Shown one piece after another: positions 34,829 through 42,334 of a stretch of 64,000 nucleotides of DNA; within the stretch, counting starts at the first letter, position 1, and the number at the start of each line of letters is the position of its first letter. Source of the DNA: Candidatus Dormiibacterota bacterium. GTDB lineage: Bacteria; Chloroflexota; Dormibacteria; Dormibacterales; Dormibacteraceae. The translations under genes and the position numbers were made by a program. The stretch covers positions 186,001 through 250,000 of the forward strand of contig PLJM01000012.1 of the NCBI GenBank assembly GCA_003139695.1, read 5' to 3'. Below the pieces are notes generated by a model that was not told where the DNA came from, ran no database searches, and worked only from the letters and a program-made list of their open reading frames with translations.

Positions 34829-36478
34829 TCAATCGCGGCGTCTGGCTCGTGCGAAAGGGGACCGAAGCGGCAGGATCACATTCCGATCCAGGGGCGTCCC
34901 AGCTCGGCCCGAGTTGAAACCAGCGCCAGGCTCGTTGCCGGCCAGCTCGCGGTGGAGCGAGCCGAGCTCTGACCCCTCGTGGTCCACCATGGTGCAGGCC
35001 ACCGCCATCAGGCCGTCGCCGGCCTCGAGGATCTCGACTACCCGGCCCTGGCAGGGCCAGTCGACGAGTGAGCTCGTGGTGACCTCCCAGAACCCGTGGC
35101 CCTCGCGGCCCTCATCACGATGGGCGCGGACATGATTGGCGTGGATGTGGCCGTTCAGCCACAGCACCACGTTGCCGAATCTCAGCAGGATGTCGAGAAG
35201 ACGCCGCGGGTCGGCGTGGACCGAGGCCGGATCGTTTTGCCCGCCGCGGCCGCTTGGCGGATGCGCCCTTCGATTGGTGAGGGTGTCGGACGGGTGGTGA
35301 GAGAGGATCACGACGAGGCGGTCCTCGTTTGTAGATCGGACGACAGTGCCATCCCGCGATTGGAACGACGAGTGCACCTCTTCGAGCCGCCGCTCCAGCC
35401 AGTGCAGCTGCGCCGCCGTGATGCAGCCTTCAGCACCACCGCCCGGGCAGGCCGTGTCGAGCGTGATGAATCGCACCGCAGGCGTGTCGTAGACGTAGTA
35501 CGCAGATCCGTGCTCGAGGTTCTCGGGCGTGAATCCGTGGCCTCGTGGGTGCCGGCGCGCCTGAAGGTGCGCGTCAAGGAACTCGCCGAAGACGAAAGGG
35601 CGCCGGTGGCGGTCCGGCGTCACATCGACGTAAGGACCTGACATGAAGACTTCGGGTCGTTGGACGAAGGTCTCGATCACGGTGTCGAAGTTGATCCCGT
35701 CCGGCAGCCGGAATGGCTTCCGCGGGCCGACGAATGCAGCCTCCAGCGCCCTGGTCACGATGCCGACTCCCTGGCAGACCTCCTCGTGGTTGCCGTGGCA
35801 TCCAATCCACGGCAGGCTGAGACCTTCGGCTTTGAACGGCTGCAGCGCGCGGCCGAGCAGCCCAGGCATGTACGGAAAGCCGAGAGCCTTTCGGTACTGG
35901 TCTTCTTCCGGGGAGCCGTCAGGCTTCCAGACGAAGTCGCCGGGCCAGTCGGGGGACTGCACGCCCTCATACGCGGCGCTGCCCGAGTTGGGTTGCACGA
36001 GGCCACCATCGAGAAGAGCGATGAAAGCAGCCAGCTCGTTCTGCTGGACGTTATCAACAGCGTCGCCGGTCATCGCGACGAGCTCCAACGGCCGTCCGGT
36101 CAACGGGCCGCCGCTGATCCTGTTGATCGTCTGGACCAGTGCGTCAACGGCGTGCACGTTCAGCGCCTCTTGAGCTCGGAACATTGGAAGCATCTCGCGA
36201 AAACGCGGGTCGGCATATTCCCGGTTGATGAACTCAAATCGGGCGGGCGATTCCACGTCGGTCACATGCAAGTCGGTGATGTGGGCGAAGGACGCGATCG
36301 CAGTGCCATTGGTATCGATGCTTCCGACAGCGGCGTCACCAACGAGCTCCGAGCGGACGGAGTGAGGCTCGCCATCGACCTGCGCGACCGAGCGATAAGA
36401 GGCAATCGACCCGCTTCGCTGAACCGGGCCGGCGTCGAGGCGGTTACGAAGAGTGAGCGCCGGCGGACGGCGACTCAC
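34829..36478 (-). CDS. Metallophosphoesterase of the PPA1498/TIGR03767 type
   Basis: A 549-residue metallophosphoesterase with all motifs: AHITDLHVTD (DxH), VAMTGDAVDNVQ (GD), WIGCHGNHEEV (GNHE), VILSHHPSD and LNGHIHANHV (GHxH). The length and the long insertions match the actinobacterial TIGR03767 group. I see no convincing signal peptide, although the N-terminus is basic. Its ATG overlaps the stop of the ABC transporter ATPase by ATGA, making it the last gene of an importer operon. This suggests that it dephosphorylates the imported compound. The chemical identity of that compound, such as a phosphodiester or phosphocholine-like molecule, is inference. Confidence 0.82.
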   Translation of the reverse strand: MSRRPPALTLRNRLDAGPVQRSGSIASYRSVAQVDGEPHSVRSELVGDAAVGSIDTNGTAIASFAHITDLHVTDVESPARFEFINREYADPRFREMLPMFRAQEALNVHAVDALVQTINRISGGPLTGRPLELVAMTGDAVDNVQQNELAAFIALLDGGLVQPNSGSAAYEGVQSPDWPGDFVWKPDGSPEEDQYRKALGFPYMPGLLGRALQPFKAEGLSLPWIGCHGNHEEVCQGVGIVTRALEAAFVGPRKPFRLPDGINFDTVIETFVQRPEVFMSGPYVDVTPDRHRRPFVFGEFLDAHLQARRHPRGHGFTPENLEHGSAYYVYDTPAVRFITLDTACPGGGAEGCITAAQLHWLERRLEEVHSSFQSRDGTVVRSTNEDRLVVILSHHPSDTLTNRRAHPPSGRGGQNDPASVHADPRRLLDILLRFGNVVLWLNGHIHANHVRAHRDEGREGHGFWEVTTSSLVDWPCQGRVVEILEAGDGLMAVACTMVDHEGSELGSLHRELAGNEPGAGFNSGRAGTPLDRNVILPLRSPFARARRRD

Positions 36479-37569
36479 GCCTCGACCGCGGCTGCCTCGT
36501 CCCTCGCGATGAGAACCGCATCCGGGCGCAGCGTCAGCCGAACCCGAGTTCCTGGCGGCATAGTCGTCGCGTCAGCCGTGGTCAGCTGCGCCAGCACAGT
36601 CGCGTCTCCCAGGTCGACGGTGACCCGGCTCGTGGCACCAAGAAATGAGGTAGCAATCACAGTACCGACCAAGGGGCCGGCGGAAGCTTCGTCGTCAGCG
36701 GTCATCGACACCGTCTCGGGCCGCACAAGCGCCGTCGCCGGCCCATCCGCGGCGCCAGTTTGCACCAGTGGCAGGCGCGCACCGCGCACCTCGACCTCAC
36801 CGCCTCGCACCACGCCCGCCAATCGGTTTGTGAGACCGACGAACTCCGCCACGAAAGGCGTCGCCGGCCGTGAGTAAACCTCGGTGGGTGGGGCAAGCTG
36901 CTCCAGGCGGCCCTTGTTCATCACTCCCACCCGGTCGGCGATCGCAAGCGCCTCCTCCTGGTCATGGGTGACGAACAGCGTTGTGATCCCGACCTCAAGC
37001 TGAATGCGACGTATCTCGTCTCGCAGCCGCGCGCGAACCCGGGCGTCGAGAGCGGAAAGTGGTTCGTCGAGCAGCAGGATCTTAGGGTTGATCGCGAGTG
37101 CGCGCGCCAAGGCGACGCGCTGTTGCTGGCCGCCGGAAAGCTGGTGCGCATATCGGTCGGCGAAACCGCCGAGGCCGACGATGTCCAGCATCTCGTGGGC
37201 GCGGCGCCTGCGTTCATCCTGGCCCACCTTGCGCATCTGTAGCCCGAAGGCCACGTTCTGCCACGCGGTCATATGCGGGAAAAGCGAGTAAGCCTGGAAA
37301 ACCATGCCCACGTCGCGCTTGCTGGCGGGCAGGTTGGTGACGTCGGCACCTCCGATGACGACGCGGCCGCCGTCTGCCTCCTCGAGCCCGGCCACCAAGC
37401 GCATGGCGGTGGTCTTGCCGCAACCAGACGGTCCGAGCAGCGCGACCAGCTCTCCAGGGGCGAGGGTGAGGCTGAGCCCGTTGAGAGCCGAAACCCCAAC
37501 ATAGCTGCGCTGGAGATTCTCGAGGCGCACCTCGACCCCAGCGCGCGTTGCCGGCGCGGTGGCTGCCAT
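36475..37569 (-). CDS. ABC importer ATPase (PotA/PhnT/FbpC-like)
   Basis: A 364-residue ATPase with Walker A GPSGCGKT near residue 47, the Q-loop MVFQAYSLFPHMT, the signature HQLSGGQQQRVALARAL, and Walker B ILLLDEPLSALDARVR with VTHDQEEALAIADRV. A C-terminal TOBE-like regulatory domain follows. This sequence set is typical of importers for spermidine/putrescine, 2-aminoethylphosphonate, ferric ion or other small solutes. It is preceded by two permease genes and a binding protein, and its stop overlaps the metallophosphoesterase start. The phosphoesterase coupling favours an organophosphate or phosphonate-type substrate. Confidence 0.9.
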   Translation of the reverse strand: MAATAPATRAGVEVRLENLQRSYVGVSALNGLSLTLAPGELVALLGPSGCGKTTAMRLVAGLEEADGGRVVIGGADVTNLPASKRDVGMVFQAYSLFPHMTAWQNVAFGLQMRKVGQDERRRRAHEMLDIVGLGGFADRYAHQLSGGQQQRVALARALAINPKILLLDEPLSALDARVRARLRDEIRRIQLEVGITTLFVTHDQEEALAIADRVGVMNKGRLEQLAPPTEVYSRPATPFVAEFVGLTNRLAGVVRGGEVEVRGARLPLVQTGAADGPATALVRPETVSMTADDEASAGPLVGTVIATSFLGATSRVTVDLGDATVLAQLTTADATTMPPGTRVRLTLRPDAVLIARDEAAAVEA

Positions 37570-37571
37570 GC

Positions 37572-38411
37572 TCAGGCCTTCTGTCCCCAGACTGCTTCCA
37601 GCCTGGGATCGGTCGCACGAGGTTTCGAGCGGAGTGCTTGGCGAGCGGCGCCGACGAACGACAGCACCATCAGCAGCACGAAGGCGAACATAAGCGAGGC
37701 GACTGAAACGGCAATCGAGACCCCGGCATTGGCCTGGCCCAACTGGTTGATTTGGACCTGGATGTTGACGTAGCCGAGGAGGTTGGCGAAGGTGAACTCA
37801 CCCAGGACAAGGGCAACTGAAAGCAGCGAGGCGTTGAGCAGCGCCCCCGACATGTTCGGGGCGATGACCCGCCAGATCACCGTGGGCCACCCTGCTCCCA
37901 AGCTGCGAGCCGCCTCCGAAAGTGTTTTCACATTGATCGCCGAGAGTCCGGCGTCAAGCGCACGGTACGCGTAGGGCAGGACGAGAATCACATAGGCGAA
38001 AGAGAGCGTCAGGATCGAGTCGCTGATGTTGTTCGCCATCCACAGGTACACGGGAAACAAGCCGACGACGAGGACGATGGCCGGGATGGTCAGCGGCAGC
38101 AGGCAAAGAAACTCGATGATCCGATTGAGGCGTGGCAGCCGTAGCCGGACCCAGATCATGGTCGGCAGCAGCAGCAGCAGCATCCCCACAGATGTGATCG
38201 CTGCCAGCTCGAGCGACGCGACGATCGCTGCCACCAGGGCCGGGTAGGTCACTATCGTTGTCCAAGACTCGAGCGTGCGTGGAGCGTCGAATGTGGTGCT
38301 TCGTGTTGAAAACTCGAACATGGCGCCGATCGGCACCAAGAAGAAGGTCGCCATCACGACCAGCACAACCACGCGAAAGACCTGCAGCTTGAGCCGTCGA
38401 GAGCGGTTCAC
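37572..38411 (-). CDS. ABC importer permease (PotC/FbpB-like, second subunit)
   Basis: A 279-residue inner-membrane permease starting with GTG at 38411 (VNRSRRLKLQVFRVVVLVVMATFF). About six helices are visible. The cytoplasmic EAA loop SEAARSLGAGWPTVIWRVIAPNMSGALLNA contacts the ATPase. It begins 22 bp after the other permease and ends 2 bp before the ATPase, in an operon of the order binding protein, permease, permease, ATPase, phosphoesterase. The N-terminal basic stretch and the first helix fit a normal start. Confidence 0.85.
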   Translation of the reverse strand: MNRSRRLKLQVFRVVVLVVMATFFLVPIGAMFEFSTRSTTFDAPRTLESWTTIVTYPALVAAIVASLELAAITSVGMLLLLLPTMIWVRLRLPRLNRIIEFLCLLPLTIPAIVLVVGLFPVYLWMANNISDSILTLSFAYVILVLPYAYRALDAGLSAINVKTLSEAARSLGAGWPTVIWRVIAPNMSGALLNASLLSVALVLGEFTFANLLGYVNIQVQINQLGQANAGVSIAVSVASLMFAFVLLMVLSFVGAARQALRSKPRATDPRLEAVWGQKA

Positions 38412-38433
38412 GCGGCGCCTGGGCGAGACGCTT

Positions 38434-39348
38434 TCAACCTAGCCACCGCGCGGTCCGCCGCTGCAGCACGGCATACAGGAACATGACCACCGCGACGATC
38501 ACGATCATGCCAAACGCCAGTGCCTTCGCGAGTCCTGGGTTGGCAAGCCCGGTCTCGCTGTTGAGGAGGTTGGCAATCGCTATCGGCACGATGATGTCGC
38601 CCTGGCTGACCAGCGCGGCCGCGGTTGCGTAGGCCGAGAACGAATTGGCAAAGAGCAGCAGCGTGGCGCCCAGAAATGCCGGCAGCAGCAACGGGCCGGC
38701 CACATATCGCCAGTAGTGCCAGGTGGTCCCGCCAAGGCTCTCGGTCGCCTCCCGCCACTGCGGTTTGACGCCATCGAGAGCAGGAAGAAATACGAGGACC
38801 ATGAGCGGAATCTGGAAGTACGTGTACACGAGGACCAGGCCAGGCAGCTCATAGATCCAAAGGCCTTTCGCATACGGGTCGATTCCATGGGACCGAAGCC
38901 ACAGAGTGATGAAGCCGGCGCCGCCGATGGTGGCGATAAACGCGAACGCCAGCGTGACGCCGCCGAACTGAGCGAGCACCCCGCAGGCCGACGAGACGAT
39001 GCGGCGGAGCGCGCCGCGCGGATTTCCGGTTGCAACCGCATATGCAAATGCCGCACCCAAGACGGCGCCCACAACAGCGCTCAACGCCGACAGGGCCAGG
39101 CTGGTGGCGAAGGAGTTGAGTATGTATTGCCGGTTGAGCGCGCTGAAATTTGACAAGGTCAAGCCGCCGTCGTTGCTGGTGAAGGCACCAACGACGACGA
39201 TCCCAGTAGGCAGGAGCAGGAACAAAGCCGCATAACCGATGAACGGGACTGCGCCGAGCCAATGGAGCGGGAAGCGGCGGCCGCCCTCCCGAGGGCGGCG
39301 CGCCGTTTCAACAACCGGGTCGCCGGTCGCTGTCGCCTGGATCGCCAT
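38434..39348 (-). CDS. ABC importer permease (PotB-like, first subunit)
   Basis: The ATG at 39346-39348 gives a 304-residue permease that begins MAIQATATGDPVVETARR. The first helix is AVPFIGYAALFLLLPTGIVVVGAF, followed by an extracytoplasmic segment and at least five more helices. The EAA-type loop REATESLGGTTWHYWRYVAGPLLLPAFLGA is intact. A longer upstream reading to 39687 runs through the binding-protein gene and is rejected. It is the second gene of the importer operon, 26 bp after the binding protein. Confidence 0.85.
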   Translation of the reverse strand: MAIQATATGDPVVETARRPREGGRRFPLHWLGAVPFIGYAALFLLLPTGIVVVGAFTSNDGGLTLSNFSALNRQYILNSFATSLALSALSAVVGAVLGAAFAYAVATGNPRGALRRIVSSACGVLAQFGGVTLAFAFIATIGGAGFITLWLRSHGIDPYAKGLWIYELPGLVLVYTYFQIPLMVLVFLPALDGVKPQWREATESLGGTTWHYWRYVAGPLLLPAFLGATLLLFANSFSAYATAAALVSQGDIIVPIAIANLLNSETGLANPGLAKALAFGMIVIVAVVMFLYAVLQRRTARWLG

Positions 39349-39374
39349 TACCGCCTGAGCTGACTGAGCTTCGA

Positions 39375-40472
39375 CTAACCGATTGCCGCTGCCCAGTTGG
39401 CGGCGAGGTAGGCACTCGCCGCGGCACCCTGTGCATCGCTCAGGAACACCGGTGTGCCGTTTACGGGCGGCAGAGCCGCGAGGTCTGCCTTGTTGATGGT
39501 TCCCGCGGTTGTCATCGCCGCCTGCTCGATTGGGTGCGCGCCGCCCTTCAGGAACAGGTTCTGGGCCTCGGCGGAGTACAGGTACTCCTCCCACAGCCGG
39601 GCAGCTGCCGGGTGAGGAGCGGTCTTGCTGATTGCCTGCTCGTAGTAGCTGCCTATCACCTGGCCGGTGGGCAGCCAGACCTTCCATGTCGTGACGTCAT
39701 GAACGTGATTCTGGGACAGGTAGTCCCATTCAAAGACGACAGGCGTGGACCCTGCCTTGATGGTGGCGGTCGTGGCTTTGCTGGGCACCCAGTTTCCATT
39801 CTGCTTGAGAGTGTGGAACCAGTCGACTCCAGGTTTGATGTTGTCGAGCGAGCCGCCGTTGGCTAGCGACACCATCACGATGGAGTTCACCGCCTGGTTG
39901 GACGCAGTGGCGACGCCGGCGAGGGCGACCGCTCCCCTGAACTTGGGACCAAGCAGGTCGTTGATCGAGGTGATGGCCGGCACCTTGGCGGAGTCGTAGC
40001 CGATAGCCATGTAGCCGCCGTAGTCCATGTACCACAGACCGGTGGCCTCTTTCTGGGCGGTTGGGATGTCGTTCCACGTGGTCACTTCGTATGGAGCGAA
40101 CAGCGGGAGGTTGGCGGGGCCGTACGAGCTGCCCACATCAAGCACATCGGGGCCTCGCTTGCCCAGTGTCTTGATGGCATTCAGCTCGTCCTGGCTACCG
40201 CCGTTGGGGTTGATCGAGTTGACCGCGATACCGTACTTGGAGCTGAAGGCGCTGATGATGGCGCCGTAGTTGGCCCAGTCCGGTGGCAGCGCGATGACAT
40301 TGAGAGTGCCCTCAGCCTGGGCTGCTTTGACCAACGCATCCATCCCGCCCTGGCTCGCGGCGGTGGTGGCGGTCGCCCAGGGGCTCGCGGCCGTGGTCCC
40401 GCCACAAGCGCTGGCGAGCAACGAAACGATTCCGACGACAAGACCTAGCCGATTGATCCGATGCCAGTTCAT
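39375..40472 (-). CDS. Extracellular solute-binding lipoprotein of the ABC importer
   Basis: A 365-residue protein with a lipoprotein signal peptide (LGLVVGIVSLLASAC, lipobox LASAC), then a Ser/Thr/Ala-rich linker. The type-2 periplasmic-binding fold follows: GTLNVIALPPDWANYGAIISAF, then DVLDVGSSYGPANLPLFAPY. It resembles PotD/Fbp/2-aminoethylphosphonate-type binding proteins. The Trp/Tyr-rich segment GLWYMDYGGYMAIGYDS might form an aromatic cage for a cationic ligand, but this is a visual guess. The ribosome site (GTGGGGAG, about 9 bp) supports the ATG. It heads the importer-phosphoesterase operon and follows the IclR gene on the same strand. Confidence 0.85.
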   Translation of the reverse strand: MNWHRINRLGLVVGIVSLLASACGGTTAASPWATATTAASQGGMDALVKAAQAEGTLNVIALPPDWANYGAIISAFSSKYGIAVNSINPNGGSQDELNAIKTLGKRGPDVLDVGSSYGPANLPLFAPYEVTTWNDIPTAQKEATGLWYMDYGGYMAIGYDSAKVPAITSINDLLGPKFRGAVALAGVATASNQAVNSIVMVSLANGGSLDNIKPGVDWFHTLKQNGNWVPSKATTATIKAGSTPVVFEWDYLSQNHVHDVTTWKVWLPTGQVIGSYYEQAISKTAPHPAAARLWEEYLYSAEAQNLFLKGGAHPIEQAAMTTAGTINKADLAALPPVNGTPVFLSDAQGAAASAYLAANWAAAIG

Positions 40473-40517
40473 GCGTTAGCGCTCCCCACTTCCGATGGCT
40501 GGTGACTGCTCCGGATG

Positions 40518-40616
40518 CGGCTGCACCCAGGTTGCAGCCGACATGATGCGCCCTCCAAGACGCCGTTGCAAGGAGCGCGCGGGGTGGCTACGGGGCTAGA
40601 ACGGTTAAGCCGTAGC
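40518..40616. other. Two inverted repeats between the IclR gene and the importer operon
   Basis: CGGCTGCA (40518-40525) pairs with TGCAGCCG (40533-40540) around 7 nt, and GCTACGG (40587-40593) pairs with CCGTAGC (40610-40616) around 16 nt. Neither has a T-tract on the minus strand. The distal one, nearer the IclR stop, could end that transcript. The proximal one lies 45 bp before the importer start and could be an operator or a leader hairpin. Confidence 0.3.
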
Positions 40617-40628
40617 TTCTGCCGGCTG

Positions 40629-41420
40629 TCAGGTCTTGGCGGCCGGGCCGCGGTAGCCCAGGCGGCGCGACAGGTCCGCTGCCGCCTCGCGTGTTTGCTC
40701 GACCAGCTCGGGCCTGTCGTCCTCCCTCAAGCGGTGGGCCGGACCTGACACATCGATAGCCGCCACCACCTCACCGTGTGCAGAATGCACAGGCGCGGCG
40801 ATGGCATCAAGCCCGACCTCGAGCTCTTGGAACGTGCGGGCGAAGCCGGCCTCGAAGGCGGCTGCAAGTTGCTCCTCGAGCTCTGCGCGATTGACGATAG
40901 TGTTCGGAGTCCTGCGCTCGAGCGGACGCGCCAGCAGGCGCTGCCTGACCTCGATGGGCGCGAAGGCCATGATCACCTTCCCGCTGGCTGTGCAGTGGAC
41001 CGGTGTGCGACGGCCCAGCCAGTTGACGCTGACCACCGAGGTCGAGCCCGTCACCTGCTCGATGGGGACTATCTCATCAGCGTCGAGGATGTCAAGCGTC
41101 ACAGTTTCGCCGACCAGGCCGGCGAGCCGCTCGCAGATGGGGCGGGCGACGAAGCGAAGGTCGAGCTCGCCCGTGACCACGCTTGCCAGCTGCGGCAGGC
41201 GTCTTCCAAGTCTGTATTTCGACGTGCGTGGATCGCGCTCGACCAGCGCGTGTCGCTCGAGCGTGCTCAGCAGTCGGAGGGCGGTGGAACGATGCACCCC
41301 GAGGTGGCGGGCCACCTCCGCGCCGGCCAGCCAGCCGTCACGGGCCAAGAGGTCCAGGATCGCGACCGCCCGATCGACCGAGCGCACAAGACCTGCGTCG
41401 CGCGGCGCGCCGTTGCTCAC
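40629..41420 (-). CDS. IclR-family transcriptional regulator
   Basis: I place the start at GTG 41418-41420 (VSNGAPRDAGLVRSVDRAVAILDLL), giving 263 residues; a TTG 15 bp upstream would add the unlikely YCCA. The winged helix reads LAGAEVARHLGVHRSTALRLLSTLERHALVERD, followed by KYRLGRRL. The effector domain has ETVTLDILDADEIVPIEQVTG, TPVHCTASGKVIMAF and the C-terminal VGLDAIAAPVHSAHGEVVAAIDVSGP, all typical of IclR. It is divergent from the corrinoid-protein operon, and its own start codon lies inside one of two near-palindromic sites. It is probably the repressor or activator of the methyltransferase operon and is autoregulated. Confidence 0.88.
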   Translation of the reverse strand: MSNGAPRDAGLVRSVDRAVAILDLLARDGWLAGAEVARHLGVHRSTALRLLSTLERHALVERDPRTSKYRLGRRLPQLASVVTGELDLRFVARPICERLAGLVGETVTLDILDADEIVPIEQVTGSTSVVSVNWLGRRTPVHCTASGKVIMAFAPIEVRQRLLARPLERRTPNTIVNRAELEEQLAAAFEAGFARTFQELEVGLDAIAAPVHSAHGEVVAAIDVSGPAHRLREDDRPELVEQTREAAADLSRRLGYRGPAAKT

Positions 41421-41428
41421 TGCGCAAC
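41412..41428. promoter_or_regulatory. Candidate IclR operator 1 (overlaps the iclR start codon)
   Basis: GTTGCTCA-C-TGCGCAAC is a 17-bp near-palindrome with one mismatched pair. It covers the GTG start of the regulator and lies 9 bp upstream of the -35 hexamer of the divergent promoter. It shares the GTTGnnCA-N-TGCGCAAC pattern with the site at 41486-41502. Confidence 0.5.
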
Positions 41429-41437
41429 AATACAAGC

Positions 41438-41466
41438 TTGCGAGCCACGCAAGCCAGGGCTAAACT
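41438..41466 (+). promoter_or_regulatory. Sigma-70-type promoter of the corrinoid methyltransferase operon
   Basis: TTGCGA (41438-41443) and TAAACT (41461-41466) are separated by the optimal 17 bp. The expected start of transcription is near 41473, leaving a leader of about 127 nt before the corrinoid protein. The promoter sits exactly between the two candidate IclR sites. A 7-bp inverted repeat (GCTTGCG, 41436-41442, with CGCAAGC, 41448-41454) overlaps the -35 box. Confidence 0.5.
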
Positions 41467-41485
41467 TGTTGGCCTCTGAGCATCT

Positions 41486-41502
41486 GTTGAGCAATGCGCA
41501 AC
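41486..41502. promoter_or_regulatory. Candidate IclR operator 2 (downstream of the promoter)
   Basis: GTTGAGCA-A-TGCGCAAC is a 17-bp near-palindrome with one mismatched pair. It lies about 13-30 bp downstream of the predicted transcription start. Its centre is 74 bp, close to seven helical turns, from that of the site at 41412-41428. Repression by looping or by blocking elongation is possible. Confidence 0.5.
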
Positions 41503-41535
41503 AAAATGCCATCAACCCCTCGCGAGGAGGCTCCT

Positions 41536-41583
41536 ATGGCTTCACAGTCAAGGGGCGGGGAGCCGCGGTTCGTAATCTCGTGA
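41536..41583 (+). CDS. Possible 15-residue leader peptide
   Basis: ATG 41536 has a perfect GAGGAGG ribosome site five bases upstream and reads MASQSRGGEPRFVIS before TGA (41581-41583). The corrinoid-protein ribosome site (GCAGGAGG) starts three bases after that stop, so translation of one could couple to or control the other. The ribosome site AGGAGGCTCCT is itself self-complementary. No homologue is known to me; a start-site misreading by chance is the alternative. Confidence 0.35.
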   Translation: MASQSRGGEPRFVIS

Positions 41584-41599
41584 AAGCAGGAGGATCCGC

Positions 41600-42322
41600 A
41601 TGAGCCGGGAAGAGGAGATTCGCGCCAGCCTGTTCGACGACACGCTCAATGGGCGTGCGCCCGAGGTCAAGGCCGCCACCGAGGAGGGCCTGGCCCTCGG
41701 CATGGACCCGATGGACATCCTGTTCAAAGCGCTGATCCCCTCCCTCGAGGAGGTCGGCCGGCGCTTCGAGAAGGGCGACTTCTTCGTCCCCGAGATGTTG
41801 ATGGCGGCCCGCGCGATGCAGGGCGCGCTCACCATTCTTCGTCCCTTGATCGCCGAGACCGGCGCCCAGCCGGTTGGCCGCTACGTCATCGGCACCGTCA
41901 AGGGCGACATCCACGACATCGGGAAGAATTTGGTGGTCATCATGCTCGAGGGCGCCGGCTTCGAAGTTTTCGACCTCGGCGTCAACACGCCGCCGGAGAA
42001 GTTCGTCGAAGCGGTGATAGCGCACCAACCTGACGTCCTCGGTTTCTCAGCGTTCCTGACCACGACGATGCCGATGTTCAAGGTCAACATCGACGCGATC
42101 ACGAAGGCGGGGCTGCGCGACAAGGTGCACATTGCGGTTGGCGGCGCGCCGGTCACCGAGGAGTATGCCAAGCACGTCGGTGCCGACAGCTACGCCCCTG
42201 ATGCGTCGATGGCCACACGCCTGGCCAAGCAGCTGGTCGGAGCTCGCAACGAAGCTTCTGCCGGCGCCCAGGCGCTCGAGCAGGCGGTCAAGCTGATCGA
42301 CGAAACCCTGAAGAAGGGTTAG
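41600..42322 (+). CDS. Corrinoid (B12-binding) methyltransferase protein, MttC/MtgC-like
   Basis: A 240-residue methyl carrier. The N-terminal cap domain is helical (EEVGRRFEKGDFFVPEMLMAARAMQGAL, the classic B12-binding-2 pattern). It is followed by the cobalamin domain with GTVKGDIHDIGKNLVVIMLEGAGFEVFDLG, where DxHxxG supplies the cobalt-ligating His, then VLGFSAFLTTTM and VGGAPVTEEYAKHVGADSYAPDA. It should receive a methyl group from the MttB-family enzyme encoded at 46532-47980 and pass it to the methyltransferase encoded just downstream. The start ATG has a strong AGGAGG site. About 20 extra C-terminal residues (a Lys/Glu-rich helix) extend past the usual end. Confidence 0.92.
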   Translation: MSREEEIRASLFDDTLNGRAPEVKAATEEGLALGMDPMDILFKALIPSLEEVGRRFEKGDFFVPEMLMAARAMQGALTILRPLIAETGAQPVGRYVIGTVKGDIHDIGKNLVVIMLEGAGFEVFDLGVNTPPEKFVEAVIAHQPDVLGFSAFLTTTMPMFKVNIDAITKAGLRDKVHIAVGGAPVTEEYAKHVGADSYAPDASMATRLAKQLVGARNEASAGAQALEQAVKLIDETLKKG

Positions 42323-42334
42323 GCCGGCTTCGCA

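Noticed and set aside
41436..41599. Cobalamin or SAM riboswitch in the corrinoid operon leader
   Set aside because: I found no B12-box-like GCCACTG element and no SAM-I/SAM-IV core; the leader is explained by the promoter, operators and a possible leader peptide.
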